Program-made: the position numbers and the translations under genes | Part shown: positions 43,921-52,999 of the stretch, in pieces | Layout: every line of letters starts with the position of its first letter | Numbering within the stretch: the stretch's first letter is position 1 | Notes under the pieces: model-generated | Databases searched by the model: none | What the model saw: the letters and a program-made list of their open reading frames with translations, nothing else | What the model was told of the DNA's origin: nothing | From: Winogradskyella wichelsiae | Lineage (GTDB): Bacteria > Bacteroidota > Bacteroidia > Flavobacteriales > Flavobacteriaceae | Direction: 5' to 3' | DNA length: 64,000 nucleotides | NCBI RefSeq assembly: GCF_013403925.1 | Contig: NZ_JABFDJ010000006.1 | Location: 225,969-289,968 of the forward strand

Positions 43921-46900
43921 GTTTTTGAATTTTTTCAACTTGTTTATTTAAACGGTTAGATTTAACTTTTAGTTTATAGACATAGACTCCTTTTCCTATT
44001 CTATCACCAAAATCGTCTCTTCCGTCCCAAACAATATTTCTTGATAACGACGAAGAACCATACGAACAACATTCTTCAGCACTTGTTTGTCCATTTAATG
44101 TTCTTACCAATTTCCCTGAAACCGTAAATATCTGAACTGAAATATCGAGCGGATCAGAACTGTTATGATTAAACCAGAACTCGGTATAACTTACAAATGG
44201 ATTTGGATAATTTAGTACATTATTAATAACTAACTCTTCATCTTCATCGAAAACCATAAATTGAATTTCTGATGTTGAAGAATTATTATAAACATCCCAA
44301 GCTTTTAATGTTAACGTATGTAAACCTGGTTCTAAATCTCTAAAAGGATAACTTACAGTCCCATTAGTATAATCGTCTACATTAGCTTGATAATAATTAT
44401 TTAATACAATTGGGTTGGTTTCATCTGCATCTATAATAGCTGTTATATCATGCCCAATTCCACTTGCTGTATTTATTCCGTTATCATCCTGAAGCTGCAC
44501 TAAGAATGTTGGAGATTCATTAGTGATACCCCCTGAAACAAAATTCTCATCATTCATATACAAATTAATAACAGGTCCCAGATTATCCTCTGGAGCATCT
44601 TCATTAATTCCACCTATTTTAATATCTAAATTTGAACCTGCTTGATTTGATGACGAATTATCTGTTTGAGCATAAAAGCTTACTTTACCATTACCTATTG
44701 GAATACCTATATCTTTGGGCACAATAAAATCGAACTCAAATAACCCGTTAGCTATGCTTGCTTGACCTTTAAAAACTACTTCACCTAATGTTGTAAAATC
44801 CATAATAATTAAATCATTGGCTGTATCTTTAACACCATCATTCCCTATCGTTTGACGGTCAATAAGTTTATCATAAACAGTTGCAGTTAAGGTTCCATTA
44901 TAACTAGACAGCAAGTTACCATTAGTATCAACTACTTCTCCAGCTAATTTTGTATAACTCAAAGCTTTTAATGTATCTATTGCTTGTGTAATCTCGACAT
45001 CATTTACTTTCGTTAATCTTACATCAGGTTCTGCAAAAGCTAATTTCATTGCTGGGTCTCCGATAAAAAAGACTAATCTCTTTTGAGTAGAACCTGAGAT
45101 ATTATTATCTATTTTAGTTAACCTCAAAGCCTCAGCTACAGATGGGTAGTCATTAGAACCAAAAGCAAATAGGTAATCATCTAATACATTATTGAGAGAT
45201 TCTCCTACAGAAACAATAATTTGTCTTGTTGTAGTAATTAAACCAATAGCTCCTCCATTCTGATTCCAAAATGTAAATTCACCTGCCGTGTCTCGTTCTG
45301 GGTCATCGAACTTAGTATACTCGCAGGTTACTGTAATAAATAAATTGTATTTACATATATTATTAATTTCTTGCGAATCTATTTTATCAAAAATTCGTTC
45401 TTTTGCAAGTCCATCTTCACCTCCATGTCCAAAATAATTCACTACAAGTGCACCTACTTCAATAGCATCTTTAATAGCTTCATTAACTTTTGGATATCTA
45501 TCTCCTGCTGCTGAAGACTCTTGTTCAAATGCATCTGAATGAATTTTTATAACATTTAGAAATGGTTTTTCTTCATCTATAGTAGTTCCTAAATCATCTG
45601 TAGTTTCTTGTAATCTAGTTTCCCATGCTTCATCTACATCATCAGAGATTAACAAAACGTTATTTCTCCAACTCCCAAAAGATTCTGGTTGGTAATATGA
45701 ATTAACCTTATCTACCATCTCATTACCGCGCTGAACATTTTCTGCTAAAATTCTACCTACCGCAATGTCCATCCGATCACTTATAGACATCCCGCCTTCC
45801 GTATCGTCTAACATAGCATAAAAATCATCTGACACAAAAGAGCTGGTTAAACTAAAACTACTATTAGAATACCATGTTGGCACAAGGTTAGTATTGTTAT
45901 CTACTCTATCTTTATAATCGTAAGATCCATCTCCGAATAAGCATAAGTATTTTAACCTATCACTTGGAGTACTAGCATTATCATAGACATATTTTATAAA
46001 GTTTCTTAATGCTGCAATATCTTGACTTCCTGTACTAAATTCATTATATACTGTTTGTAGATCTACAACTTTTACATTTAGATCATATTGATCCCTATTA
46101 ATTTGGGCTAATCTTTCTGCTGGTGATAAAAGTTCTGTTGGAGCTAAAATAATATAATCAACATCTTCAAACTGTCCCTCAGAATTTGTAAAAATTGTCC
46201 CTTTTAAATTCTGATTAGATACCGTAGTTCTCGAATCCGTTTTGGGCGTTAACACATTTCCATTAGAAAAAGCCAAATATTTTCGCTCTTCTCCAGATTG
46301 TGCTTTAAATGAGAATATACTTTCGTCGTCTGAATTAAAGACTGTCCTTACATTAAAACGATCCGTTACATCCCATATTTCTCTAACATTAGATGCATTA
46401 CTTATATTATATTGTACAATACCAGGAGTTGTAATTACTTCATTATTTTTAAATAGTAATTGTTCTCCTTCATAAGACAATGCTCTAGTTGCTTCAATAT
46501 TAATATAATCCAAATAAGCATTAGCAGAAGGGTTTCCACTATTATTATAGTCTAATGTAACGGTTATTAAATCTGAACCGACAGTTTGAGGTTGACTATA
46601 TGAAGCAGCAGTACCCAATACAGATCCTGGATTAATAACACCTAATCCCATATTTGTTACCTGACTACCATTAATTGAGACACTCATTGATGTAGAAACT
46701 TCTGACACCGACCCCACAGCAATCTCAAAATCTACTGGTGTACTAGTTAATAAATTAGGGAATTCAAACTCATAAACGCGTTGATTTTCAATATCAAAAT
46801 CATCACCAAACCAACGGCGACCTAGTTTCGCCAAATTGTAATCATCTACTTCGTAAAATTGATAATCTTGAAATTCATTAATTTCAAAATCAGCAGCTGC

Positions 46901-47773
46901 ACTTATACTCGTCATTGGATCTATTCGTTTTCCGTTTCCAGATCCGACGTTCACATAATAGTAAGTTTTATCTGTATATAAGTTTAAATTAGTATCGCTT
47001 TCTTCATTATAAACATTAGGTCCCTCTCCATAAAAGAGAATATAATCTGCATTATCTATGGTCCCATCTGCTTCACCAACAAATTCTATTGCATTTTCAA
47101 CGACATCAAAAGGATAATTTTCTGAATTTTCTAATGGTAACATTCGACCTCCATTACCAAATATCCTAATTGTTCGAGGATCTACAGCATTAGTATTTAT
47201 ACCCAAATTACTCAGAAAACTCTTAGATAGTTTAAATACACCAGACTCTTCTATATAAAAGCGATACCATTGCCCCGAGCTTAAAACCGAATTTGTAATA
47301 TCATTAACGCCCATAACACTATTTGCAGAACGACTATTAAGTGAACTATAAGCTACAGTAAAGGAGGTCATTTTCTTATAACCACCGCCAGCTTTAATAA
47401 TAGGAGTAATTTCAAAATAATGAGAAAGCACACCTCTAGCATTAACATTATACAATTTATATTCTGGTGAAGTAGGGATAAGTTTAATATTTAGACCTTT
47501 TAACTCTGATGAAGAAATGTTTTGATAAGTAATATTAGTGACAACTACAGAACTTTCGTCAATTTGACCTCCATTACTTTTCCATTGTGCATAAAATTTT
47601 AGACCGTGATTATCATTGTAACTAAAATGATTTTCATCAAAGGCAGGAACTTCAATAGTACTAAAACCAGTTTCTAAAATTTTATTTTCACCCCAACTAA
47701 TGCTAAATTGTTTTTGTTGACTAAAACAAAGCATATTAACTAAGAGTAAAGCGATTAAATAGTAATTTTTCAT
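43907..47773 (-). CDS. porU: Type IX secretion sortase PorU
   Basis: A 1288-residue C25 (gingipain-type) protein with a signal peptide (MKNYYLIALLLVNMLCFSQ). The catalytic pair is His783 in YFGHGGEDG and Cys817 in FITVTCEYTKF. The C-terminal region (NNVLNYPNPFVSYTEFWFNHN...GKGVYVYKLKVKSNRLNKQVEKIQKLVIL) is a FlgD-like/type A C-terminal domain. PorU removes the sorting domain of type IX cargo and attaches the protein to surface polysaccharide. The order porV-porU-gldJ is the one known from Flavobacterium johnsoniae. Confidence 0.97.
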   Translation of the reverse strand: MKNYYLIALLLVNMLCFSQQKQFSISWGENKILETGFSTIEVPAFDENHFSYNDNHGLKFYAQWKSNGGQIDESSVVVTNITYQNISSSELKGLNIKLIPTSPEYKLYNVNARGVLSHYFEITPIIKAGGGYKKMTSFTVAYSSLNSRSANSVMGVNDITNSVLSSGQWYRFYIEESGVFKLSKSFLSNLGINTNAVDPRTIRIFGNGGRMLPLENSENYPFDVVENAIEFVGEADGTIDNADYILFYGEGPNVYNEESDTNLNLYTDKTYYYVNVGSGNGKRIDPMTSISAAADFEINEFQDYQFYEVDDYNLAKLGRRWFGDDFDIENQRVYEFEFPNLLTSTPVDFEIAVGSVSEVSTSMSVSINGSQVTNMGLGVINPGSVLGTAASYSQPQTVGSDLITVTLDYNNSGNPSANAYLDYINIEATRALSYEGEQLLFKNNEVITTPGIVQYNISNASNVREIWDVTDRFNVRTVFNSDDESIFSFKAQSGEERKYLAFSNGNVLTPKTDSRTTVSNQNLKGTIFTNSEGQFEDVDYIILAPTELLSPAERLAQINRDQYDLNVKVVDLQTVYNEFSTGSQDIAALRNFIKYVYDNASTPSDRLKYLCLFGDGSYDYKDRVDNNTNLVPTWYSNSSFSLTSSFVSDDFYAMLDDTEGGMSISDRMDIAVGRILAENVQRGNEMVDKVNSYYQPESFGSWRNNVLLISDDVDEAWETRLQETTDDLGTTIDEEKPFLNVIKIHSDAFEQESSAAGDRYPKVNEAIKDAIEVGALVVNYFGHGGEDGLAKERIFDKIDSQEINNICKYNLFITVTCEYTKFDDPERDTAGEFTFWNQNGGAIGLITTTRQIIVSVGESLNNVLDDYLFAFGSNDYPSVAEALRLTKIDNNISGSTQKRLVFFIGDPAMKLAFAEPDVRLTKVNDVEITQAIDTLKALSYTKLAGEVVDTNGNLLSSYNGTLTATVYDKLIDRQTIGNDGVKDTANDLIIMDFTTLGEVVFKGQASIANGLFEFDFIVPKDIGIPIGNGKVSFYAQTDNSSSNQAGSNLDIKIGGINEDAPEDNLGPVINLYMNDENFVSGGITNESPTFLVQLQDDNGINTASGIGHDITAIIDADETNPIVLNNYYQANVDDYTNGTVSYPFRDLEPGLHTLTLKAWDVYNNSSTSEIQFMVFDEDEELVINNVLNYPNPFVSYTEFWFNHNSSDPLDISVQIFTVSGKLVRTLNGQTSAEECCSYGSSSLSRNIVWDGRDDFGDRIGKGVYVYKLKVKSNRLNKQVEKIQKLVIL

Positions 47774-48034
47774 TAATTCATTTCGTTTTTATCCTAAAAT
47801 AAAATTACATGGCATGATCTTTAGAAGATCAAAACCCTTTATTCACAATACAATAACGCCTATTCAAGCTTGATATTATGGTCGTGCAATTTTTATTTCA
47901 AAAATACAACAATAAATTATTTATCAACTCGTTATAAAAGGGCAAAATACATCGATAAATTGAAAAATATCCGTTGTTGTGTTCAAAAAAAAGGATGAAA
48001 TGCATGCTTTTTTGCATTTAAACGAAAAAAAAAG
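47774..48034. other. Divergent porU-gldJ intergenic region
   Basis: The 323 nt between porU and gldJ hold no gene. I see a short hairpin GATCTT-TAG-AAGATC at 47816-47830 in the likely porU leader and a palindrome AAATGCA-N8-TGCATTT at 47998-48019. The palindrome lies just upstream of the gldJ promoter and could be an operator. No clear porU promoter is visible. Confidence 0.45.
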
Positions 48035-48064
48035 TTGTCAGTTTACCTTTAATTGTTATATTGC
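48035..48064 (+). promoter_or_regulatory. Promoter of gldJ
   Basis: TTG at 48035-48037 and TATATTGC at 48057-48064 are 19 nt apart, near the Bacteroidota consensus (the final TTTG is TTGC). The gldJ ATG is 33 nt downstream. Confidence 0.55.
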
Positions 48065-48096
48065 GACTCTAAAATTAAACGAGCTTACTTAAACGT

Positions 48097-49776
48097 ATGG
48101 ATATGAAAAATGTCTCAACCCTAAAATTTTTATTAGCAATAACGCTTTGTGCTACAATTGTAAGTTGCAATCGTTCTTCTAATTCTGGCAACATAGATAG
48201 TGCCACAGGCTGGAAAATCAACGACAAAAACGGTGGTTTTCAGTACAACACACAATTCAAGGAACAAGAAACTCCTCCTGGAACTGCTTTTGTAGAAGGT
48301 GGAACCTTTACAATGGGAAAAGTACAAGATGATCCTATGCATGATTGGAACAACACTCCGACTCAACAGCATATTCAATCATTTTATATGGATGAAACAG
48401 AAGTTACCAATGTAAACTATTTGTTTTATTTAGATTATTTAAAAAATGTATACCCACCAGACGATCCAAATTATGCCTTAATATATAAAGGTGCACTTCC
48501 AGATACATTGGTTTGGAGAAATCGTTTAGGATACAACGAAATGATGACAGAAAACTATTTACGTCATCCTGGTTACGCTAATTATCCTGTTGTAGGTGTT
48601 AGCTGGATCCAAGCTGTAGAATACGCAAACTGGAGAACTGACCGTGTTGCAGAAATGTCTTTGCAAGATGCTGGTTATATTAAAAGAGATGCTCATGTTA
48701 CAGATGTAAGTGCAGAAAGTACATTTAGTACAGATACTTATATTAATGCTCCATCTCAAACTTATGGTGGTAACACTGAAGTATTAGAAGGCGGACAGAG
48801 AAGACAACAAACAGATGCTGAAGGAAATCCTATTAACGTTTATGCTAATAGAGAATCTGGATTAATCCCTGTAAAATACAGACTTCCTACAGAAGCTGAA
48901 TGGGAATACGCAGCATTAGGTATGAGTGAATTACGTAGCTATAATGTTTATAGAGGTCGTAAAAAATATCCTTGGGATGGTCAATATACAAGATCTGGAA
49001 AACGTGTAAATCGCGGAGATCAAATGGCTAATTTTAAGCAAGGAAAAGGTGATTATGGTGGAATAGCAGGTTGGTCTGATGATGGAGCTGATATTACTGC
49101 AGAAGTTAAAACATACGACCCTAACGATTACGGTTTATATGATATGGCTGGTAATGTTGCTGAATGGGTAGCTGATGTCTACAGACCTATAGTAGATGAT
49201 GAATTTAATGACTTTAACTACTACAGAGGTAACGTATATACTAAAAACGCGATAAACGAAGATGGTACTGTTAAGATAGTAACTGTTGATGAAATTGTAT
49301 ATGACACATTAAGTAACGGTAAGGTTGTAGCGAGAGATTTACCAGGTGAAATAGCAAGAGTCCCTGTAGATGAAGAAGAAACTTATTTAAGAACTAACTT
49401 TAGCCAAAGTGATAACAGAAACTTTAGAGATGGAGACAAGCGTTCTTCTCGTTCTTATAGAGAAAGTTTTGATGAAACAGATGGAGAAAAAAGTCAGACA
49501 AGTAAGATGTATAACTCACCTAAGCATAGCGTTGAAGTAGATTCTACTGAAGGTAAAATGTTAAGAGGGTACGATCAATCTGATAGTAGAACTTCATTAA
49601 TTAATGACGAAGCAAGAGTATTTAAAGGAGGTTCTTGGAGAGATAGAGCTTACTGGATCGACCCAGCTCAACGTCGTTATTTCCCACAAGATATGGCAAC
49701 TGACTATATTGGTTTTAGATGTGCTGTTTCTAGAGTAGGATCTAAAAGTGAACAAGGCGGAAAGAGACGTAACTAG
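48097..49776 (+). CDS. gldJ: Gliding motility lipoprotein GldJ
   Basis: A 559-residue outer-membrane lipoprotein with a lipobox ending TIVSC (about Cys26). It has an FGE/SUMF1 sulfatase-modifying fold (FVEGGTFTMG, MDETEVTNVNYLFYLDYL, YRLPTEAEWEYAALG, YDMAGNVAEWVADVY, FKGGSWRDRAYWIDPAQRRYFPQDMATDYIGFRCA). In gliding flavobacteria GldJ is needed for motility and stabilises GldK. Next to porU/porV and murF it has its canonical setting. Whether this organism glides cannot be told. Confidence 0.97.
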   Translation: MDMKNVSTLKFLLAITLCATIVSCNRSSNSGNIDSATGWKINDKNGGFQYNTQFKEQETPPGTAFVEGGTFTMGKVQDDPMHDWNNTPTQQHIQSFYMDETEVTNVNYLFYLDYLKNVYPPDDPNYALIYKGALPDTLVWRNRLGYNEMMTENYLRHPGYANYPVVGVSWIQAVEYANWRTDRVAEMSLQDAGYIKRDAHVTDVSAESTFSTDTYINAPSQTYGGNTEVLEGGQRRQQTDAEGNPINVYANRESGLIPVKYRLPTEAEWEYAALGMSELRSYNVYRGRKKYPWDGQYTRSGKRVNRGDQMANFKQGKGDYGGIAGWSDDGADITAEVKTYDPNDYGLYDMAGNVAEWVADVYRPIVDDEFNDFNYYRGNVYTKNAINEDGTVKIVTVDEIVYDTLSNGKVVARDLPGEIARVPVDEEETYLRTNFSQSDNRNFRDGDKRSSRSYRESFDETDGEKSQTSKMYNSPKHSVEVDSTEGKMLRGYDQSDSRTSLINDEARVFKGGSWRDRAYWIDPAQRRYFPQDMATDYIGFRCAVSRVGSKSEQGGKRRN

Positions 49777-49800
49777 TAAACGTTTAATAAAATTTTAGAA

Positions 49801-49834
49801 AAGTCCTGATAATTATATCAGGACTTTTTTTTAT
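49801..49834 (+). terminator. Terminator after gldJ
   Basis: AAGTCCTGATA (49801-49811) pairs with TATCAGGACTT (49816-49826) around ATTA, followed by T7. It separates gldJ from murF, only 11 nt before the murF start. Confidence 0.88.
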
Positions 49835-49844
49835 TTTTAATCCA

Positions 49845-51134
49845 ATGAAAATACAAGACCTATATAAAAAATTTAAAACTTGTTCCGTTATATCAACAGA
49901 CACAAGAAAACTGGCAAAGGACTGTATGTACTTTGCTCTTAAAGGTGACAACTTTGATGGTCATAAATTTGTTCAAAATGCTTTCAATGGTGGAGCTAAA
50001 TTTTGCGTTATAGATAACAGAGATTCACAAATAAACGATAATTGTATTCTTGTAAAAGACACGCTTAAGACCTTACAAGATTTAGCAACCTATCATAGAC
50101 AGCAGATTAATATCCCAATTATTTCATTAACTGGAAGTAATGGAAAAACAACGACTAAAGAATTAATTAACGTTGTTTTAAAAACAACCTACAATGTACA
50201 GTCTACTCTAGGGAACTTAAATAATCATATAGGTGTACCATTAACCCTGCTAAGTTTTACCGAAGATTTAGATTTTGGTATCGTAGAAATGGGTGCTAAT
50301 CACCTAAAAGAAATTGAATTTCTCTGTAAAATTGCTCAACCAAATTATGGTTTAATAACAAATTTTGGAAAAGCACACTTAGAGGGCTTTGGCAGTATTG
50401 ACGGTGTTATTAAAGCAAAATCAGAATTATACGATTATATTAAATCTCACGATGGAACCGTTTTTATAAATTCTAACGACAATAAACAGAAACAACAAAT
50501 TGGTCATTATTCTAATATCATAACATTTGGAGACAGCCCAACCAATGATTGCGTTGTTGCTTTTAAAAATGCTGATCCTTATGTTAACTTATCTTACAAT
50601 GCTAGAGATATAAAAAGTCAACTCATTGGTGACTACAATTACGGAAATATAGCCGCAGCAGTTGCTATTGGAAAACACTTTAATGTAAAAACTGAAGCTA
50701 TTAAAAAAGCTATTGAAAATTATCAGCCAGATAATAATCGATCTGAAATTATTAAAAAAGGAAACATAGAAATTATCCTTGATGCTTACAATGCAAATCC
50801 TACAAGTATGCTAGCAGCACTTAAAAATTTCAAACAATTAAATGCAGAAAATAAATATATATTTATTGGTGATATGTTCGAATTAGGAGAAGAAGCTAAG
50901 ACTGAGCATCAAAACATAGTTCAATTTTTAGAATCCAATTTTCAAAATAATATATTTATAATTGGAGAGAATTTTTATAGCACTAAAGCGAAACCATTTA
51001 TTCAAAAATTCGCAAATTTTAATAACTTAAAAGAAACTTTAGAATCGTTAGAAATAAATGATGCCTCAATATTGATAAAAGGATCTAGAGGAATGGCTTT
51101 AGAACGCATTTTAAATCACCTTAAACTAAATTAA
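49845..51134 (+). CDS. murF: UDP-N-acetylmuramoyl-tripeptide-D-alanyl-D-alanine ligase MurF
   Basis: Mur ligase of 429 residues that adds D-Ala-D-Ala to the peptidoglycan precursor. The N-terminal STDTRKLAKDCMYFALKGDNFDGHKF is the UDP-substrate domain; the ATP loop is TGSNGKTTTKE (about 101-111); NLNNHIGVPLTLL and EMGANHLKEIEFLCKIAQPNYGLITN are typical Mur motifs. The stacked EVILDAYNANPTSMLAAL stretch is MurF-specific. Location is the cytoplasm. Confidence 0.97.
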   Translation: MKIQDLYKKFKTCSVISTDTRKLAKDCMYFALKGDNFDGHKFVQNAFNGGAKFCVIDNRDSQINDNCILVKDTLKTLQDLATYHRQQINIPIISLTGSNGKTTTKELINVVLKTTYNVQSTLGNLNNHIGVPLTLLSFTEDLDFGIVEMGANHLKEIEFLCKIAQPNYGLITNFGKAHLEGFGSIDGVIKAKSELYDYIKSHDGTVFINSNDNKQKQQIGHYSNIITFGDSPTNDCVVAFKNADPYVNLSYNARDIKSQLIGDYNYGNIAAAVAIGKHFNVKTEAIKKAIENYQPDNNRSEIIKKGNIEIILDAYNANPTSMLAALKNFKQLNAENKYIFIGDMFELGEEAKTEHQNIVQFLESNFQNNIFIIGENFYSTKAKPFIQKFANFNNLKETLESLEINDASILIKGSRGMALERILNHLKLN

Positions 51135-51265
51135 CAGCTGATTATCAATTATCAACAATGAATATAGGTTTATTGAACAACCTAATTTGGCAAAACATTA
51201 GATATTGCAATTAATACGCTGTATTTTTAGACTAGAATTCCGCTCTAAAAAGCTTTTGAAATCAC

Positions 51266-52000
51266 ATGCAAAATGAAATTAAAATAATAATCAATAAGGT
51301 AAGGCAGCTACTTTCTAGGGTATTTAAACACCAAAATGAACAATTGCCTTATATAGTAATCTCAATAGTCGCAATCTTAATTGTAATTGGTAGTGTTAAT
51401 GTATTTATTGAATTAACACAAAATCTTAAGACCAATGCGTTAGCTGAATTTGATACCATAATTACAGATTATATATTAACCTATAGAGCCCCCTCACTTA
51501 CACAATACTTTATTTATATAACAAATATTGGTGATGTTTTTGGTTACTTAATTGTATTTATACTTAGTAATTTAGCCTTTCTAATGATATTTAAGAACTG
51601 GAAATATGTAATTCAGCTTAGTGTTGTATTGGTTTTGGCTTTAAGTTCTAATTTAATTTTGAAAAGAATTATTAATAGATCTAGACCAGAATTAGAGCAC
51701 CTCGTAACTGTAGAAACGTTAAGTTATCCAAGTGGACACGCAATGACAGCTATGGCTTTTTATGGTTTTCTTATTTATCTTTTTTATACGTTTAGGATTA
51801 ATCCAATATTAAAAATAGGAATTATTATACTATTGACTTTTCTAATACTAAGCATTGGTATTAGCCGTATCTATCTTGGTGTGCACTTTCCATCAGATAT
51901 TGTCGGTGGTTTTATTGCCGGTTTTATATGGGTTATTCTGTGCGCATTAATATTTAATTTTATTCGAGTCTTTAGGAAAGATCCTAGAACAAAATTCTAA
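51266..52000 (+). CDS. PAP2 family phosphatase, membrane-bound
   Basis: A 244-residue membrane protein with about six helices and the PAP2 signature: KRIINRSRP, SYPSGHAMTAM and SRIYLGVHFPSDIVGG, giving the catalytic His pair. It may dephosphorylate phosphatidate, undecaprenyl pyrophosphate or a similar lipid at the outer face of the membrane. The substrate cannot be predicted. A strong bidirectional terminator follows. Confidence 0.94.
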   Translation: MQNEIKIIINKVRQLLSRVFKHQNEQLPYIVISIVAILIVIGSVNVFIELTQNLKTNALAEFDTIITDYILTYRAPSLTQYFIYITNIGDVFGYLIVFILSNLAFLMIFKNWKYVIQLSVVLVLALSSNLILKRIINRSRPELEHLVTVETLSYPSGHAMTAMAFYGFLIYLFYTFRINPILKIGIIILLTFLILSIGISRIYLGVHFPSDIVGGFIAGFIWVILCALIFNFIRVFRKDPRTKF

Positions 52001-52007
52001 GAATAAA

Positions 52008-52043
52008 AAAAAGCCTTTTGATAACATTATCAAAAGGCTTTTT
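52008..52043. terminator. Bidirectional terminator between PAP2 and VOC genes
   Basis: AAAAAGCCTTTTGATAA (52008-52024) and its complement (52027-52043) form a 17-bp perfect stem with A and T runs at its two ends. It serves the two convergent genes. Confidence 0.9.
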
Positions 52044-52066
52044 CTAGTGTTTATATGACGTGTTTC

Positions 52067-52465
52067 TTATTCATTATGGTTAACCATCCATCCAATACCA
52101 AATTTATCAGTACAGCGTCCAAAATAACCCCATTCTCTTTCTCGGTAATTGTGATGTACTTGACCTCCTTTAGATAACGCTTCAAAAAGCTCTTGACCCT
52201 CTTCTTTACTATCAGTCTCAATACTCATATGCATTTGACTACCACTATTAAGAGGTGTATCTGGAGCAGCATCATACGCCATAAAATACACGTTTTTCCC
52301 TTTTAGCTCGGCATGTTGTAATTTACTTCTATAAGAAGCAGGTACATCTATTTTCTTGTCCTCATAACTTTGACGGTTTATAATATCTGCATTAAATAAT
52401 TCGCTGTAAAACTTGAGTGCTTCTTGACAGTTTCCGCTGAAGGATAAATATGCTTGTACTTTCAT
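52067..52465 (-). CDS. VOC family protein (PhnB-like)
   Basis: A 132-residue glyoxalase-fold protein. Its N-terminus MKVQAYLSFSGNCQEALKFYSELFNADI and the FGRCTDKFGIGWMVNH end are typical of the PhnB/3-dmu-9_3-mt group. Members have no agreed reaction; some bind metal or small ligands as dimers. It stands alone between convergent and tRNA genes. Confidence 0.9.
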   Translation of the reverse strand: MKVQAYLSFSGNCQEALKFYSELFNADIINRQSYEDKKIDVPASYRSKLQHAELKGKNVYFMAYDAAPDTPLNSGSQMHMSIETDSKEEGQELFEALSKGGQVHHNYREREWGYFGRCTDKFGIGWMVNHNE

Positions 52466-52706
52466 GTTTTATAAATTTTTAGTTCAACTTATTGTGAACC
52501 CCAATTTATTTTATTCTATTCTAAACGTTTAACTATATTCATATTATTACTTGCTCTATTACCTACTACGATATATTCTAAGATTTAAATAAGTTGAATT
52601 ATTAAAAGAAATAAGGAAGATTAAGTAATGGTATGTAGTAATTGACCTTATAAAATAATTTTTCAAATTTTAGAAAAATTGAAGAAATACACTAAAATAT
52701 AAGCAC

Positions 52707-52736
52707 AAAAAAAAAGTCCACATCTCTGTGAACTTT
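52707..52736 (-). terminator. Terminator after tRNA-Val copy 1
   Basis: On the minus strand AAAGTTCACA, loop GAGA, then TGTGGACTTT with one mismatch, followed by T residues. It lies directly after the tRNA 3' end. Confidence 0.7.
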
Positions 52737-52738
52737 TG

Positions 52739-52813
52739 TGGGCGACAAGGGATTCGAACCCCTGACCCCTTGGGTGTAAACCAAGTGCTCTGAACCAACT
52801 GAGCTAGTCGCCC
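52739..52813 (-). tRNA. tRNA-Val (anticodon TAC), copy 1
   Basis: Cloverleaf of 75 nt: acceptor GGGCGAC/GTCGCCC, D-arm TAGCTCAGTTGGT, anticodon stem CTTGG/CCAAG with loop TTTACAC (anticodon TAC), T-arm with GGTTCGAATCC. CCA is not encoded. An identical tRNA lies 124 nt upstream in transcription. Confidence 0.96.
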
Positions 52814-52833
52814 TAATAAATCAATATCTGTAT

Positions 52834-52861
52834 AAAAAAAGCTCACATTACTGTGAACTTT
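52834..52861 (-). terminator. Terminator-like hairpin between the two tRNA-Val genes
   Basis: AAAGTTCACA, loop GTAA, TGTGAGCTTT and T residues on the minus strand. It is nearly the same as the hairpin after copy 1, so tRNA and hairpin were duplicated together. Confidence 0.6.
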
Positions 52862-52862
52862 G

Positions 52863-52937
52863 TGGGCGACAAGGGATTCGAACCCCTGACCCCTTGGGTG
52901 TAAACCAAGTGCTCTGAACCAACTGAGCTAGTCGCCC
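52863..52937 (-). tRNA. tRNA-Val (anticodon TAC), copy 2
   Basis: Same 75-nt sequence and anticodon TAC as copy 1. It is the upstream member of the tandem pair on the minus strand. Confidence 0.96.
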
Positions 52938-52999
52938 TATTTATTAGGACTGCAAAGATACTCTAGTTTTCAACATTACAAAACATTTTCGTGAAAAAA

